Assembly: GCA_026399015.1 (NCBI GenBank) | Contig: JAPLRS010000019.1 | Coordinates: 1 to 49,763, forward strand | DNA length: 49,763 nt | DNA from: Methylococcales bacterium | Lineage (GTDB): Bacteria > Pseudomonadota > Gammaproteobacteria > Methylococcales > Methylomonadaceae | Direction of reading: 5' to 3' | Part shown: positions 28,121 through 36,703 of the stretch, in pieces | How the letters are laid out: the number at the start of each line of letters is the position of its first letter | Numbering within the stretch: the first letter of the stretch is position 1 | Notes under the pieces: model-generated | Databases searched by the model: none | Told to the model about the DNA's origin: nothing | What the model saw: only the letters and a program-made list of their open reading frames with translations | Translations under genes and position numbers: made by a program

Positions 28121-28400
28121 TCAAGTATCCCTAACCACTTTATCAAACCGCCAAAGATACGGAATAACTTCCAAACACAGCCATTAGAATCATCAGCTTA
28201 ACCATTAAAGGCGCAGAGTTGAATTATAATTAACACTAGAGCTTAAATAACGTGTTAGAGTGAGCTCGTTAGTCACTATTACGATTTATGTTCGGCTGGA
28301 TGCATCGTAAGGCCTTAGAAACATGGGCACCTCTTTGCAGTTTATCTCTTTTAAGCTGCCCACTCTTTTATAGCACGCCCCTTTTCTAAGGATATTACCG

Positions 28401-29096
28401 ATGAGCACGACTTACTATATGCCGACTAATGACAGCGGCAAAGCTGACTTACTAGATCATTTAGCCAATAATCTAACCCAATATCAAACCGTACTCGCCA
28501 TTAGCGCTGAGGATATCGCCGGTGTCTTAGCGGATGCACTGAGCTTTAGATACACACTCCAATCTATGTTCGATATGCAAGCTTATGGGCAAGCATGGAC
28601 TGAATATAAAAACCTATCACGCGACGGTACTCCTGGCTTTTCTACTGCCACTTGGCCGGTGGCCCCTTTATTAGTTTTACCGACACCTGCGGCCGTTGTA
28701 CCGGGTATTATTCCGCGCTTATCTAAGTTAGTGGCTCGCATTAAAACCAACAAAAACTATACGGCGGCTATTGGCCAAGACTTATGGTTGGTGGGTACGC
28801 ATAGCCCGATTGATCCTTCTACGTGGAAACCTATTTTAAGCTTACAAAATAACGCAGGGCACCCCACTATTGTCTGGACTAAAGGGGATGCTACCGCTAT
28901 TGAAATATGGGTTGATCGTGGTGATGGCGCTAATTTTGTGTTACTGACGATGAACACCGAACCCAATACCCCAGATGCCTCACCTTTGCCCCCTATAGGG
29001 ACCAGTGCAGCTTGGAAATATAAGGCTATTTACCATTACCACGATGCCCAAGTGGGGCAATGGAGTGATGTGATTAGTGTCGCCGTTGGCAATTAA
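28401..29096 (+). CDS. Uncharacterised 231-aa protein
   Basis: No named family recognised. The N-terminal half (DLLDHLANNL, then ALSFRYTLQSMFDMQAYGQAW) is probably helical; a Pro/Val-rich linker (LVLPTPAAVVPGIIPRL) leads to YTAAIGQDLWLVG and a beta-rich C terminus (AIEIWVDRGDGANFVLL, then WKYKAIYHYHDAQVGQWSDVISVAV) that resembles a fibronectin-III-like fold. This layout is reminiscent of widespread hypothetical proteins of similar size. No signal peptide. CTAAGGA ribosome binding site upstream. Lies alone between the repeat field and the cassette array. Confidence 0.8.
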   Translation: MSTTYYMPTNDSGKADLLDHLANNLTQYQTVLAISAEDIAGVLADALSFRYTLQSMFDMQAYGQAWTEYKNLSRDGTPGFSTATWPVAPLLVLPTPAAVVPGIIPRLSKLVARIKTNKNYTAAIGQDLWLVGTHSPIDPSTWKPILSLQNNAGHPTIVWTKGDATAIEIWVDRGDGANFVLLTMNTEPNTPDASPLPPIGTSAAWKYKAIYHYHDAQVGQWSDVISVAVGN

Positions 29097-29156
29097 TAAA
29101 CATCTTCGCCTATTTGAAATAGCATCTTGTTTGATTAACGATGTAACTATTAACAA

Positions 29157-29226
29157 TTAACCTTGCTCGATCAGCCAGGCGATATTTTTGGCGCTAAGGC
29201 AGACGCTGGGTAGCAAGATAGGTTAA
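29157..29226. repeat. Imperfect 70-base inverted repeat
   Basis: In the 425-base gene-free gap 29097-29521. The ends TTAACC-TTGCT and AGCAAGATAGGTTAA pair with one small bulge, and an inner CAGCC/CGCTGGG region can add pairs. Could be a small mobile hairpin, structured RNA or degraded attC-like site. No open frame. Confidence 0.4.
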
Positions 29227-29323
29227 AAACGCTTCTAATTCGACGGCCCCATATCGAACGGATGATGTTTACCGTGATATAAAATGAATTACTAAATCCA
29301 CGAAAGATAAGTATTCTCAGTAC

Positions 29324-29341
29324 TCAAGCACTAGTGCTTGA
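29324..29341. repeat. Perfect 18-bp palindrome
   Basis: TCAAGCACTAGTGCTTGA reads the same on both strands, 181 bases before the first cassette gene. It is long enough to be a dimeric regulator operator; no adjacent regulator gene is seen. Confidence 0.4.
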
Positions 29342-29499
29342 AGCGAATCTTGTCGCGTACTTGATCGAGTAATTTTTTCGGTTGTGTGGGTGTCGTATTT
29401 GTTTACATACTTTGCCATTTCATTTATTATCTAAATCGAAAAAAATTGGGTTGTATTAATTTTTTACAATTATACGACAACTAATGTCGTTTATATTAC

Positions 29500-29506
29500 G
29501 TTAGGC
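29500..29506 (+). other. Upstream recombination box (GTTAGGC)
   Basis: A perfect GTTRRRY box just before the first cassette gene. A matching RYYYAAC partner is not seen upstream, where the sequence is AT-rich, so this marks the left border of the array at attI or at a secondary insertion point. Confidence 0.5.
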
Positions 29507-29521
29507 GTCACAGGGGAACGC

Positions 29522-30085
29522 ATGAACATTTTTGAGGGGTCGCGTCGCATTGCGTATCTCGCTGGAGGCCTTGCGGTGGCGGGTACGTTGATCTACGCGG
29601 TTACTTATGAGCCCTATATCTCAATCGACTACTCGATCTCCCATCCACGAGCAGATTTTCAAAGAATGAATGAGTCGTGTCCGACTGAAGCGGGGCGAAC
29701 CTTCTTTACAACGACTTCTCAATCCGGAACCTCAGTGTCTATTGACCTATGCCTGCTAACTATGGAGTTCGGAGAAGACAAGAGGCAACTCGTCCCCTAC
29801 AAAATCAATGAGAAGAATATGACTTGGGGTGCCGCCTCCTACAGCAGCGAGGTGTCTGCCTATGAAAAACAACTTAAAGCGCGGTTCGTCCTTCCGCCAG
29901 AAGATAACAATTGGGTAGATAAAGAGAGGTCTCGTCGTTACTGGGAAAACTGGAAAGAAAGTCTTCGAAATCTTGGCATCGGCCTAGCCATCTTCGCTGG
30001 CTTTGTTTGGGCTATCGGTTGGATTGTTCGTGGCTTTATGGGCGTCCCTCGTGGATTGGATAGGAAGCCAAACATTGATGCATAA
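29522..30085 (+). CDS. Cassette-borne membrane protein, function unknown
   Basis: A 187-residue protein with an N-terminal transmembrane helix (IAYLAGGLAVAGTLIYAVTY), a soluble middle with many charged residues and two Cys (ESCPTEAG, SIDLCLL), and a second helix (LGIGLAIFAGFVWAIGWIV) near the C terminus. Both ends should face the cytoplasm with the middle outside. AGGGG ribosome binding site 7 bases before the ATG. No family recognised. Its TAA stop is part of the attC GCATAAC box. Confidence 0.8.
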   Translation: MNIFEGSRRIAYLAGGLAVAGTLIYAVTYEPYISIDYSISHPRADFQRMNESCPTEAGRTFFTTTSQSGTSVSIDLCLLTMEFGEDKRQLVPYKINEKNMTWGAASYSSEVSAYEKQLKARFVLPPEDNNWVDKERSRRYWENWKESLRNLGIGLAIFAGFVWAIGWIVRGFMGVPRGLDRKPNIDA

Positions 30086-30160
30086 CCCCTCGGTCAAGTG
30101 GGGCTGGCTTACAGCGGGCTTTGCCTGCTTCCAGCCAACCCCTTACCTCAAACGCTATGT
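30080..30160 (+). other. attC-like recombination site 1
   Basis: Begins with GCATAAC (30080-30086), contains GGTCAAG and complementary arms around CTGGCT / CCAGCCA, and ends in ACCTCAAACGCTATGT, a degenerate version of the usual CTCAAGCGTTAGGC end. The folded-hairpin architecture, about 80 bases, is typical of attC. Confidence 0.7.
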
Positions 30161-30178
30161 GCTCAAAGCAACAACATT

Positions 30179-30931
30179 ATGACTCGTAAGCAATTTATAG
30201 AATCTCAAGGAGCAACATGTGACAACTGGACCTGGAGTTGGTCATTCAAAAACGAATCCGAGAAATTCATAATATTTGGCGCATGGGATGTCTATGATGA
30301 TGGGAACCTAACACTAATTTTTAGTGAGGATTGGTCAATAAGTCGGAAAGGAAAAGGACAAGCTGGATATTCCCAATCAAGAGAGCACATACGTCTTATA
30401 GAAGAAAAAGGCTATCAGCTTAAAACCTTCCCAATGGAGTACACGGCAGCAGATGAAAAGGATGAAGGTGCACCCGCTAAAATTAAAGGCTTCACTCCGA
30501 AGCTCAGTGAAAAAAAGTTATTTCGAATTGGAAACAATTGGTATGCCTCCTCTGACCAGACATACGGGGGACGTTTAGCTGAAGAAGTAGACCCAAAAGA
30601 AGTTTTTAAAGAAGGCGCATCTAAAACTGTAACTGTAAATCAATATGAGCGCAGTGCAGTAGCAAGGTCGAAGTGTTTAGAGCACAATGGTTATAAGTGC
30701 GCTGTTTGTTCATTCAATTTTGAAAATATGTACGGTGAAATTGGAAAAAAATATATTCATGTTCACCACATTGTTCCAATTTCTGAAATTGGAAGAGAGT
30801 ACGAACTCAATCCAGTAACAGATTTAATTCCAATATGCCCAAATTGTCATGCAATGATTCACATCACACGCCCTGCATTGAGCATAGAGCAATTAAAAAA
30901 AATCATAAACAACAATGAAAACAGCGCATAA
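30179..30931 (+). CDS. Cassette-borne HNH endonuclease
   Basis: A 250-residue protein. The C-terminal HNH domain is clear: CAVCSF near residue 178, KYIHVHHIVPIS with the catalytic His pair, then DLIPICPNCHAMIH with the Asn-equivalent region and second Cys pair. The N-terminal 130 residues (NWTWSWSFKN, FGAWDVYDDGN, SREHIRLIEEKGYQLKTFP) recur in restriction-like HNH proteins and may recognise DNA. The frame is open from 30098, but that start lies within attC site 1; ATG 30179 is the credible start. Possible restriction of foreign DNA; no methyltransferase partner nearby. Confidence 0.88.
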   Translation: MTRKQFIESQGATCDNWTWSWSFKNESEKFIIFGAWDVYDDGNLTLIFSEDWSISRKGKGQAGYSQSREHIRLIEEKGYQLKTFPMEYTAADEKDEGAPAKIKGFTPKLSEKKLFRIGNNWYASSDQTYGGRLAEEVDPKEVFKEGASKTVTVNQYERSAVARSKCLEHNGYKCAVCSFNFENMYGEIGKKYIHVHHIVPISEIGREYELNPVTDLIPICPNCHAMIHITRPALSIEQLKKIINNNENSA

Positions 30932-30978
30932 CACGTCGCTCAAAGGGACGCTGCCCGCCCCTTACTTTTACGTTAGGC
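30926..30978 (+). other. attC-like recombination site 2
   Basis: Begins GCATAAC (30926-30932), contains GCTCAAAGGGACG / GCCCGCCCCTT partly complementary arms and ends with a perfect GTTAGGC (30972-30978). About 53 bases, typical short attC length. The stop of the HNH gene lies in its first box. Confidence 0.8.
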
Positions 30979-30981
30979 CTT

Positions 30982-31230
30982 ATGAAACTATCCTCCGCAA
31001 CTGTCTGCATTCTGGCGCTTGCCTGTGCCACGCTCGAAGCTGGTGCAGAGCCATCTGTAGCTGACGCAGCGGCGAAGTTCTATCCGTCGGTAACATAGCA
31101 GGAGCCATCACTTCTACGGGGCAACTTCAGTTGCCGCGGAAAGCAAGACTTGGCCATCCTTGGTACATCAAAGACCGAAATCGTTGCTACGGTCTTCTTG
31201 GATGGTCTGTCCAATTCGAGGACTGGGTAA
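30982..31230 (+). pseudogene. Decayed third cassette gene (interrupted by TAG)
   Basis: ATG 30982 opens a signal peptide (KLSSATVCILALACATLEAGAE) but meets TAG at 31096-31098 after 38 codons. The same frame continues for 43 more codons (QEPSLLRGNFSCRGKQDLAILGTSKTEIVATVF) to TAA at 31228-31230. The LRGxFSCRGKQDxAILG stretch resembles exported proteins often found in cassettes, whose C-terminal part is missing here. So it has a premature stop and a truncated end. No clear closing attC follows. 31231-31338 has no gene. Confidence 0.65.
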
Positions 31231-31338
31231 GGTAGTGGGCGCAATACAACCTCACACGTGAATATGCACCACACGCTAATAAATTTAGATTAAGACGGTT
31301 ATTGATAATAAAAAATCTGTAGTGCCATCCTAGAGGGG

Positions 31339-32655
31339 TTAAGATTTACCTCTAGAATTTGATCGTCCTTTACCTCTAGAATCTGCTCGTTGACCACCCG
31401 CACCTCTGCCAGCAGGCGCTTTTGCTGCCTTAGCCCCTGGTTTTTTAGTATGCCGAAAATCTTTTTTACCATTAGCACTAGGCGCATTCTTTTTAGGTGC
31501 ATCCATCACTTTTAAAGACACCGGTTCATAGCCGGTATCTTCCACGCGTGGAATATGACGTTTAAGTAGTTTTTCTATTTCCACTAACTGCCAAGCTTCT
31601 TCTGGGCACACTAATGATATGGCCGCGCCACTTGATCCGGCTCTACCGGTACGACCGATACGATGGATATAATCTTCTGGCACTTGCGGTAAATCAAAGT
31701 TAATCACATGCGGTAAATCATCAATATCTAAACCGCGCGCCGCAATATCTGTCGCCACTAAAGCGGACACTTTACCGGTTTTAAACTGTTCTAAGGCTTT
31801 ATTACGCGCACCTTGAGTTTTATCGCCATGCAAAGCTGCCGTGCGGATGCCATCTTCTATTAGTTGTTTCTCAAGACGATCAGCACCGTGCTTAGTACGC
31901 ACAAAAATCAGCACTTGTTTCCAATTATTACTACCAATCAAATACGAGATTAATTCGCGTTTATACTCACGTCCAATACCGTACACCAACTCTGTAACAT
32001 TTTCGGCCGTCGCATTTTGCTTAGCCACTTCGACTTCTATGGGGTTATTTAATAACTGGCTAGCTAAAGATTTAATGGCATTGGGCACAGTTGCAGAAAA
32101 CAATAAGCTTTGACGCTTTTTAGGCGCCAGCGTCATAATCTGTTTAATATCCGGCATAAAGCCCATATCCAACATTCTATCTGCTTCGTCTAGCACCAAG
32201 ACTTCAATATTGGATAAATTAACATGACGTTGATTCACATGATCAATTAAGCGCCCAGGGGTGGCCACGATAATATCACAACCGCGTTTTAGGTCACGGG
32301 TTTGCATACCTACACTGGCACCACCCACGACAGATTGAATCTGCAAGGGCAAATATTTGCTATATGCAATCACATTCTCATAAACTTGCGCTGCTAATTC
32401 ACGGGTAGGCACTAGTATTAAAGCGCGCACTCGCCGCGGATTTTGCTCTGGATTATGGGTAGCAACTAAACGCTGTAATAAGGGCAAAGTAAAACTAGCA
32501 GTTTTACCGGTACCGGTTTGCGCACCGGCTAAAACATCCCTACCTTCTATAATAAGCGGGATTGCTTTTTGTTGTATGGGAGTTGGCGTGGTATAGCCTT
32601 GATCAGCTACCGCCTTAAGGAGTTCCTCGATTAAGCCGAGTTGAACAAAAGACAT
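31339..32655 (-). CDS. rhlE: DEAD-box RNA helicase RhlE
   Basis: ATP-dependent RNA helicase of 438 residues acting in ribosome assembly and RNA turnover. Motifs in order: PTPIQQKAIP (Q motif), AQTGTGKT, PTRELAAQV, TPGRLID, VLDEADRMLDMGF, LFSATVP, ATDIAARGLDI and HRIGRTGRAG. A basic, Gly/Arg/Ser-rich tail closes the protein, as in RhlE. Divergent from mutL with 224 bases in between. Confidence 0.93.
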   Translation of the reverse strand: MSFVQLGLIEELLKAVADQGYTTPTPIQQKAIPLIIEGRDVLAGAQTGTGKTASFTLPLLQRLVATHNPEQNPRRVRALILVPTRELAAQVYENVIAYSKYLPLQIQSVVGGASVGMQTRDLKRGCDIIVATPGRLIDHVNQRHVNLSNIEVLVLDEADRMLDMGFMPDIKQIMTLAPKKRQSLLFSATVPNAIKSLASQLLNNPIEVEVAKQNATAENVTELVYGIGREYKRELISYLIGSNNWKQVLIFVRTKHGADRLEKQLIEDGIRTAALHGDKTQGARNKALEQFKTGKVSALVATDIAARGLDIDDLPHVINFDLPQVPEDYIHRIGRTGRAGSSGAAISLVCPEEAWQLVEIEKLLKRHIPRVEDTGYEPVSLKVMDAPKKNAPSANGKKDFRHTKKPGAKAAKAPAGRGAGGQRADSRGKGRSNSRGKS

Positions 32656-32879
32656 CTAAAAACCTCTGGTAAATATCATTCAAACATCATAAAACATTGG
32701 ATGTTTAAACTAAGCGACAAAGACGGACATTATACCAGTACCGACTGCAACTCTTTGCAACTAATCAACTTTTAATCGTTAAAGTCCGTTACTGTTAGCA
32801 AAATTACCCACACTCTAAGATCTCGTCCCTTCCTATCTAAGGTATAATTTCCGCAATCATTTAAAACATCTCCACTCAC

Positions 32880-34718
32880 ATGCGCATCCATTCACTTCCT
32901 ATTCAATTAGTTAACCAAATTGCCGCGGGTGAGGTAGTAGAACGACCTTCCTCTGTGGTTAAAGAATTAGTCGAAAACTGTTTTGATGCCGGCGCACAAC
33001 AAATTATTATTGATATTGAACAAGGTGGCGCCCGATTAATTAAAATTAGGGATGATGGTTGCGGTATTGATAAGGAAGATTTGCCTTTGGCTTTATCAAG
33101 ACATGCCACCAGCAAGATTGCTAGTTTGCAAGATTTAGAACAAGTGGCCAGCATGGGGTTTAGAGGCGAGGCTTTGCCTAGTATAAGTTCTGTAGCCAGA
33201 CTGACGTTAATATCCCGCACGGCTGATGCAGAATGCGCTTGGTCTGTGTGTGCCGATGGTACTGAAAAAAACTTTGACCCACAACCCGATCCGCATCCCT
33301 TAGGTACCACAGTGGATGTGCAAGATTTGTTTTATAACACCCCGGCTAGACGCAAGTTTTTAAAAGCCGAAAAAACCGAATTTGCCCATATTGAGACACT
33401 CATCAAGCGCATGGCTTTAAGTCGTTTTGATATCAGTTTTGTGTTAACGCATAATCAAAAAGAAGTCTTAAACCTAAGACAAGCCCACGAAGCATCTGCC
33501 CAAGAACAGCGTGTTTCAGACATTTGCGGACCTGAGTTTATTAAAAATTCAGTGACTATCGATTATTCTGCCTCTGGCTTGCAACTGAGTGGCTGGGTGG
33601 GCTTACCGACCTTTTCGCGTAGCCAACAAGACATGCAATTCTTTTACGTAAATGGCAGGCTTGTTAAAGATAAGTTAGTGTCCCATGCGGTTAAGCAAGC
33701 GTATCAAGATGTGCTGTACCATGGCAGACATCCGGTCTTTGTTTTATATCTAACTTTAGATCCCACTTTGGTGGATGTTAATGCGCATCCTGCTAAAACA
33801 GAAGTACGCTTTAGAGAAGGACGTTTAGTCCATGATTTTTTATACTCTGCATTGCATCGATCTTTAGCTAATGTTAGACCAGGGCAGACGCCTCATGTTT
33901 TAGAAACAGAAACTTTGGAATATGAGCCTAGCTCTCAGGCGTCGACTATTACGGGTGGTGCTGGTTCTGCAACATTAGGCAGTTTAAATAGACAGTCAAG
34001 TTATAATCCAAGGCCACCGCAACAAAGTTCATTACCCTATTCTGTTGGTGAATCGATTAAAGCCTATGCAAAGTTGTATCAAGAAACGCCGGCCTACTCA
34101 ACCGAAGATTTAACACCTGATCCTGCACCTGTTACCCCGCCATTGGGCTATGCCATTGCGCATTTGCACAATATTTATATCTTATCAGAAACAGCGACTG
34201 GCATTATTTTAGTGGATACGCATGCGGCACATGAACGCGTCACTTATGAGCGCTTAAAACAGCAACATGCTGAAGGGGCTATTCCTAGTCAGCCGTTATT
34301 ATTGCCCATTAAACTCAATGTAACGGCAGCGGAAGCTGATTTAGCGGAGCAAGAACAAGAGTTTTTTACACTCTTAGGTTTTGAAGTTAACCGTTCAGGA
34401 CCAGAAACACTGACGCTAAGAGCGTCTCCTGCTTTATTACGCAATGTGAATAAAGAACAATTAGTCAGAGATGTTTTAGCTGATTTATCAGTTAATGGCG
34501 TTAGTCAACGTATTGAAGAACACACGAATGCTATTTTAGCGTCTATGGCTTGTCATGGTTCGGTACGGGCACATCGACGTTTAAGTATTGATGAAATGAA
34601 TGCCTTATTGCGGGATATGGAACAAACCGAACGCATCGGCCAATGCAATCATGGCAGGCCCACTTGGATTGAATTATCAACTCAAGATTTAGATAAATTC
34701 TTTCTGCGCGGACAATAA
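32880..34718 (+). CDS. mutL: DNA mismatch repair protein MutL
   Basis: 612 residues. The N-terminal GHKL ATPase has NQIAAGEVVERPSSVVKELVENCFDAGA, RDDGCGID and SMGFRGEALPSI. The C-terminal half carries DTHAAHERVTYE (a DxHAAxERxxYE motif), SMACHGSVRAHRRL and QCNHGRPTW, which are the metal-binding motifs of endonuclease-type MutL and are absent from E. coli MutL. It is therefore probably a nicking MutL. MiaA follows after 7 bases. Confidence 0.96.
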   Translation: MRIHSLPIQLVNQIAAGEVVERPSSVVKELVENCFDAGAQQIIIDIEQGGARLIKIRDDGCGIDKEDLPLALSRHATSKIASLQDLEQVASMGFRGEALPSISSVARLTLISRTADAECAWSVCADGTEKNFDPQPDPHPLGTTVDVQDLFYNTPARRKFLKAEKTEFAHIETLIKRMALSRFDISFVLTHNQKEVLNLRQAHEASAQEQRVSDICGPEFIKNSVTIDYSASGLQLSGWVGLPTFSRSQQDMQFFYVNGRLVKDKLVSHAVKQAYQDVLYHGRHPVFVLYLTLDPTLVDVNAHPAKTEVRFREGRLVHDFLYSALHRSLANVRPGQTPHVLETETLEYEPSSQASTITGGAGSATLGSLNRQSSYNPRPPQQSSLPYSVGESIKAYAKLYQETPAYSTEDLTPDPAPVTPPLGYAIAHLHNIYILSETATGIILVDTHAAHERVTYERLKQQHAEGAIPSQPLLLPIKLNVTAAEADLAEQEQEFFTLLGFEVNRSGPETLTLRASPALLRNVNKEQLVRDVLADLSVNGVSQRIEEHTNAILASMACHGSVRAHRRLSIDEMNALLRDMEQTERIGQCNHGRPTWIELSTQDLDKFFLRGQ

Positions 34719-34725
34719 CTTTTAC

Positions 34726-35706
34726 ATGACCGAATCTACTCTAGCCCCTTACACAACGAACACTAAAACAAGTTCATTACCTCCGGTTATTGTACTTATG
34801 GGGCCTACTGCTTCGGGTAAGTCGGCTCTCGCTGTTAAATTAGCGCAAGCATTAAACGGTGAAATTATTAGTGTCGATTCTGCCTTAGTTTACAAAGATA
34901 TGGATATTGGTACTGCAAAGCCGACGCTAGCTGAACGAGGCGGTATTCCTCATCATCTTATCGACATTATTGATGCTTCTGAATCCTATTCAACTGGCCA
35001 GTTTAGAAGCCAAACACTGGCTTTAATGGCAGATATTACGCAACGTGGCAAATTACCCATTTTAGTTGGCGGTACCATGTTGTATTTTAATGCCTTGCTA
35101 AATGGCCTAGCTGTATTACCCCCAGCTAATCCTGACATTAGAGCGCAGTTAGATTTAGAATTAGAAACCTTTGGCAAAGCAGCTCTTCATAATAGACTCG
35201 CTGCAGTTGATCCGCTTGCCGCCGCCAGAATTCATCCTAATGACCCACAACGCGTGCAAAGGGCTTTAGAAGTTTATGAGATTAGTGGCAAAGCCTTATC
35301 TGATTTTTTTGTCCCAGATGCAACAGATGTTTTACCTTATCACGTTATTAAGTTGATAATTTCACCTGTAGATCGAAAAGTTTTACACGATATTATCGCC
35401 CAGCGTTTTCATTTAATGCTTGAACAAGGCTTTATGGAAGAGGTTAAAAAGCTTTATGAGCGAGGCGACTTAAATGAAAAGATGACCTCTATTAGAGCGG
35501 TAGGTTATCGGCAAGCCTGGTCTTATCTTCAAGGTGAGGATGATTTAAAGACGATGACTGAAAAAGCTATTATTGCTACACGACAATTAGCAAAACGTCA
35601 GTTTACTTGGTTGCGTAGAGAAACGGATGCAAAACAATTTGAAACGGGGCAAGTAGATTTAGTACCGCAAGTATTAGCGTATTTAAAGACCCAGATGAAC
35701 GCTTAA
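34726..35706 (+). CDS. miaA: tRNA dimethylallyltransferase
   Basis: Adds the isopentenyl group to A37 of tRNAs reading UNN codons. The 326-residue protein has the P-loop MGPTASGKSALA, VDSALVYKDMDIGTAKP and RAVGYRQAWSYL. An extra Thr/Ser-rich leader of about 20 residues precedes the core. The mutL-miaA pair is conserved; the usual next gene hfq is not here. Confidence 0.95.
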   Translation: MTESTLAPYTTNTKTSSLPPVIVLMGPTASGKSALAVKLAQALNGEIISVDSALVYKDMDIGTAKPTLAERGGIPHHLIDIIDASESYSTGQFRSQTLALMADITQRGKLPILVGGTMLYFNALLNGLAVLPPANPDIRAQLDLELETFGKAALHNRLAAVDPLAAARIHPNDPQRVQRALEVYEISGKALSDFFVPDATDVLPYHVIKLIISPVDRKVLHDIIAQRFHLMLEQGFMEEVKKLYERGDLNEKMTSIRAVGYRQAWSYLQGEDDLKTMTEKAIIATRQLAKRQFTWLRRETDAKQFETGQVDLVPQVLAYLKTQMNA

Positions 35707-35746
35707 ATACCTTAAAGTTTATTATCTATTTTGATGAATCTCTTCG

Positions 35747-35820
35747 CATGTACACATCAGCTATCAACTTAAGTCGGGACACAGTCTAAGTGGTTAAGCG
35801 TAGACATCTATGTGTACATG
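35747..35820. repeat. Inverted repeat between miaA and sucD
   Basis: CATGTACACAT at 35747-35757 and its exact reverse complement ATGTGTACATG at 35810-35820 flank a 52-base loop in the convergent gap. A bidirectional terminator is possible but the loop is long and no T-run is present. Confidence 0.3.
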
Positions 35821-35836
35821 TAGATATATAAAATTT

Positions 35837-36703
35837 TTAAAAACAAGCCTTCATTGCTGCACCAATATCAGAAGGCGAGGTGCACACTTCAATACCCGCT
35901 GCTTTTAATGCCGCAATTTTTCCTTTGGCAGTACCTTTACCGCCCGTAACAATAGCACCGGCATGTCCCATTCTTTTACCTGCTGGAGCTGTTTGACCGG
36001 CAATATAAGAGACAACGGGTTTAGTTACATGAGCTTTAATATAATCTGCGGCATCTTCTTCTTCGATACCACCAATCTCACCCACCATAACAATACCTTT
36101 TGTAGCGTCATCGGCTTGGAAACGGCTTAGCACATCTATAAAATTCATCCCGTGAATCGGATCACCACCGATGCCAACACAAGTACTTTGACCTAAACCT
36201 TGTTGAGTTGTTTGATGCACAGACTCATAAGTTAAAGTTCCGGATCGAGAGACGATACCAATAGAACCCGGCAAATGAATTTTACCCGGCATAATGCCGA
36301 TTTTGCATTCACCCGGCGTGATAATACCCGGGCAATTTGGGCCAATTAATAAGGCATCTGTACCCGCCATAGCGGCTTTAACTTTAAGCATTTGTAAAAC
36401 TGGAATACCTTCGGTGATACAGACTATTAATTTAATACCCGCATCAACTGCTTCAAGTATGGCATCTGCCGCATAAAAAGGCGGGACATAAATAACACTG
36501 GCAGTGGCGCCAGTGGTTTTAACTGCGTCATCTACGGTATTAAAAACAGGCAAACCTAAATGCACCGAACCGCCTCGCTCGGGTGTAACGCCACCCACTA
36601 ATTGAGTGCCATAAGCGAGTGTTTGTTCTGAATGAAAAGTACCTTGTTTACCTGTAAAGCCTTGGCAGATAACTTTAGTATCTTTATTAATTAAAATACT
36701 CAT
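35837..36703 (-). CDS. sucD: Succinate-CoA ligase alpha subunit
   Basis: TCA-cycle enzyme subunit, 288 residues. The CoA-binding N terminus has [17 protein letters not shown], and the phosphohistidine is in [27 protein letters not shown] is also typical. The start overlaps sucC by 4 bases. The same fold is used by malate-CoA ligase MtkB, but the RuMP gene set makes the succinate enzyme more likely. Confidence 0.93.
   Translation of the reverse strand: MSILINKDTKVICQGFTGKQGTFHSEQTLAYGTQLVGGVTPERGGSVHLGLPVFNTVDDAVKTTGATASVIYVPPFYAADAILEAVDAGIKLIVCITEGIPVLQMLKVKAAMAGTDALLIGPNCPGIITPGECKIGIMPGKIHLPGSIGIVSRSGTLTYESVHQTTQQGLGQSTCVGIGGDPIHGMNFIDVLSRFQADDATKGIVMVGEIGGIEEEDAADYIKAHVTKPVVSYIAGQTAPAGKRMGHAGAIVTGGKGTAKGKIAALKAAGIEVCTSPSDIGAAMKACF

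Larger units (their letters stand above)
29500..31230 (+). mobile_element. Integron-type gene-cassette array without integrase (CALIN-like)
   Basis: Three successive short genes on the same strand are each bounded by integron-style recombination boxes. GTTAGGC at 29500-29506 opens the first; attC-like sites at 30080-30160 and 30926-30978 separate the rest. Stop codons of genes 1 and 2 fall inside the GCATAAC boxes, as usual in cassettes. No integrase or attI is visible, so this is a cluster of attC sites lacking an integrase, or cassettes placed at a secondary site. Base composition and codon use are richer in G+C than neighbouring genes. The right end is not defined. Confidence 0.75.

Noticed and set aside
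30098..30178. Upstream extension of the HNH gene to 30098
   Set aside because: These codons lie within the attC-like site and show no protein similarity; ATG 30179 is the natural start.
31080..31274. A 64-codon minus-strand frame in the third cassette
   Set aside because: It is the shadow of the interrupted plus-strand cassette gene.
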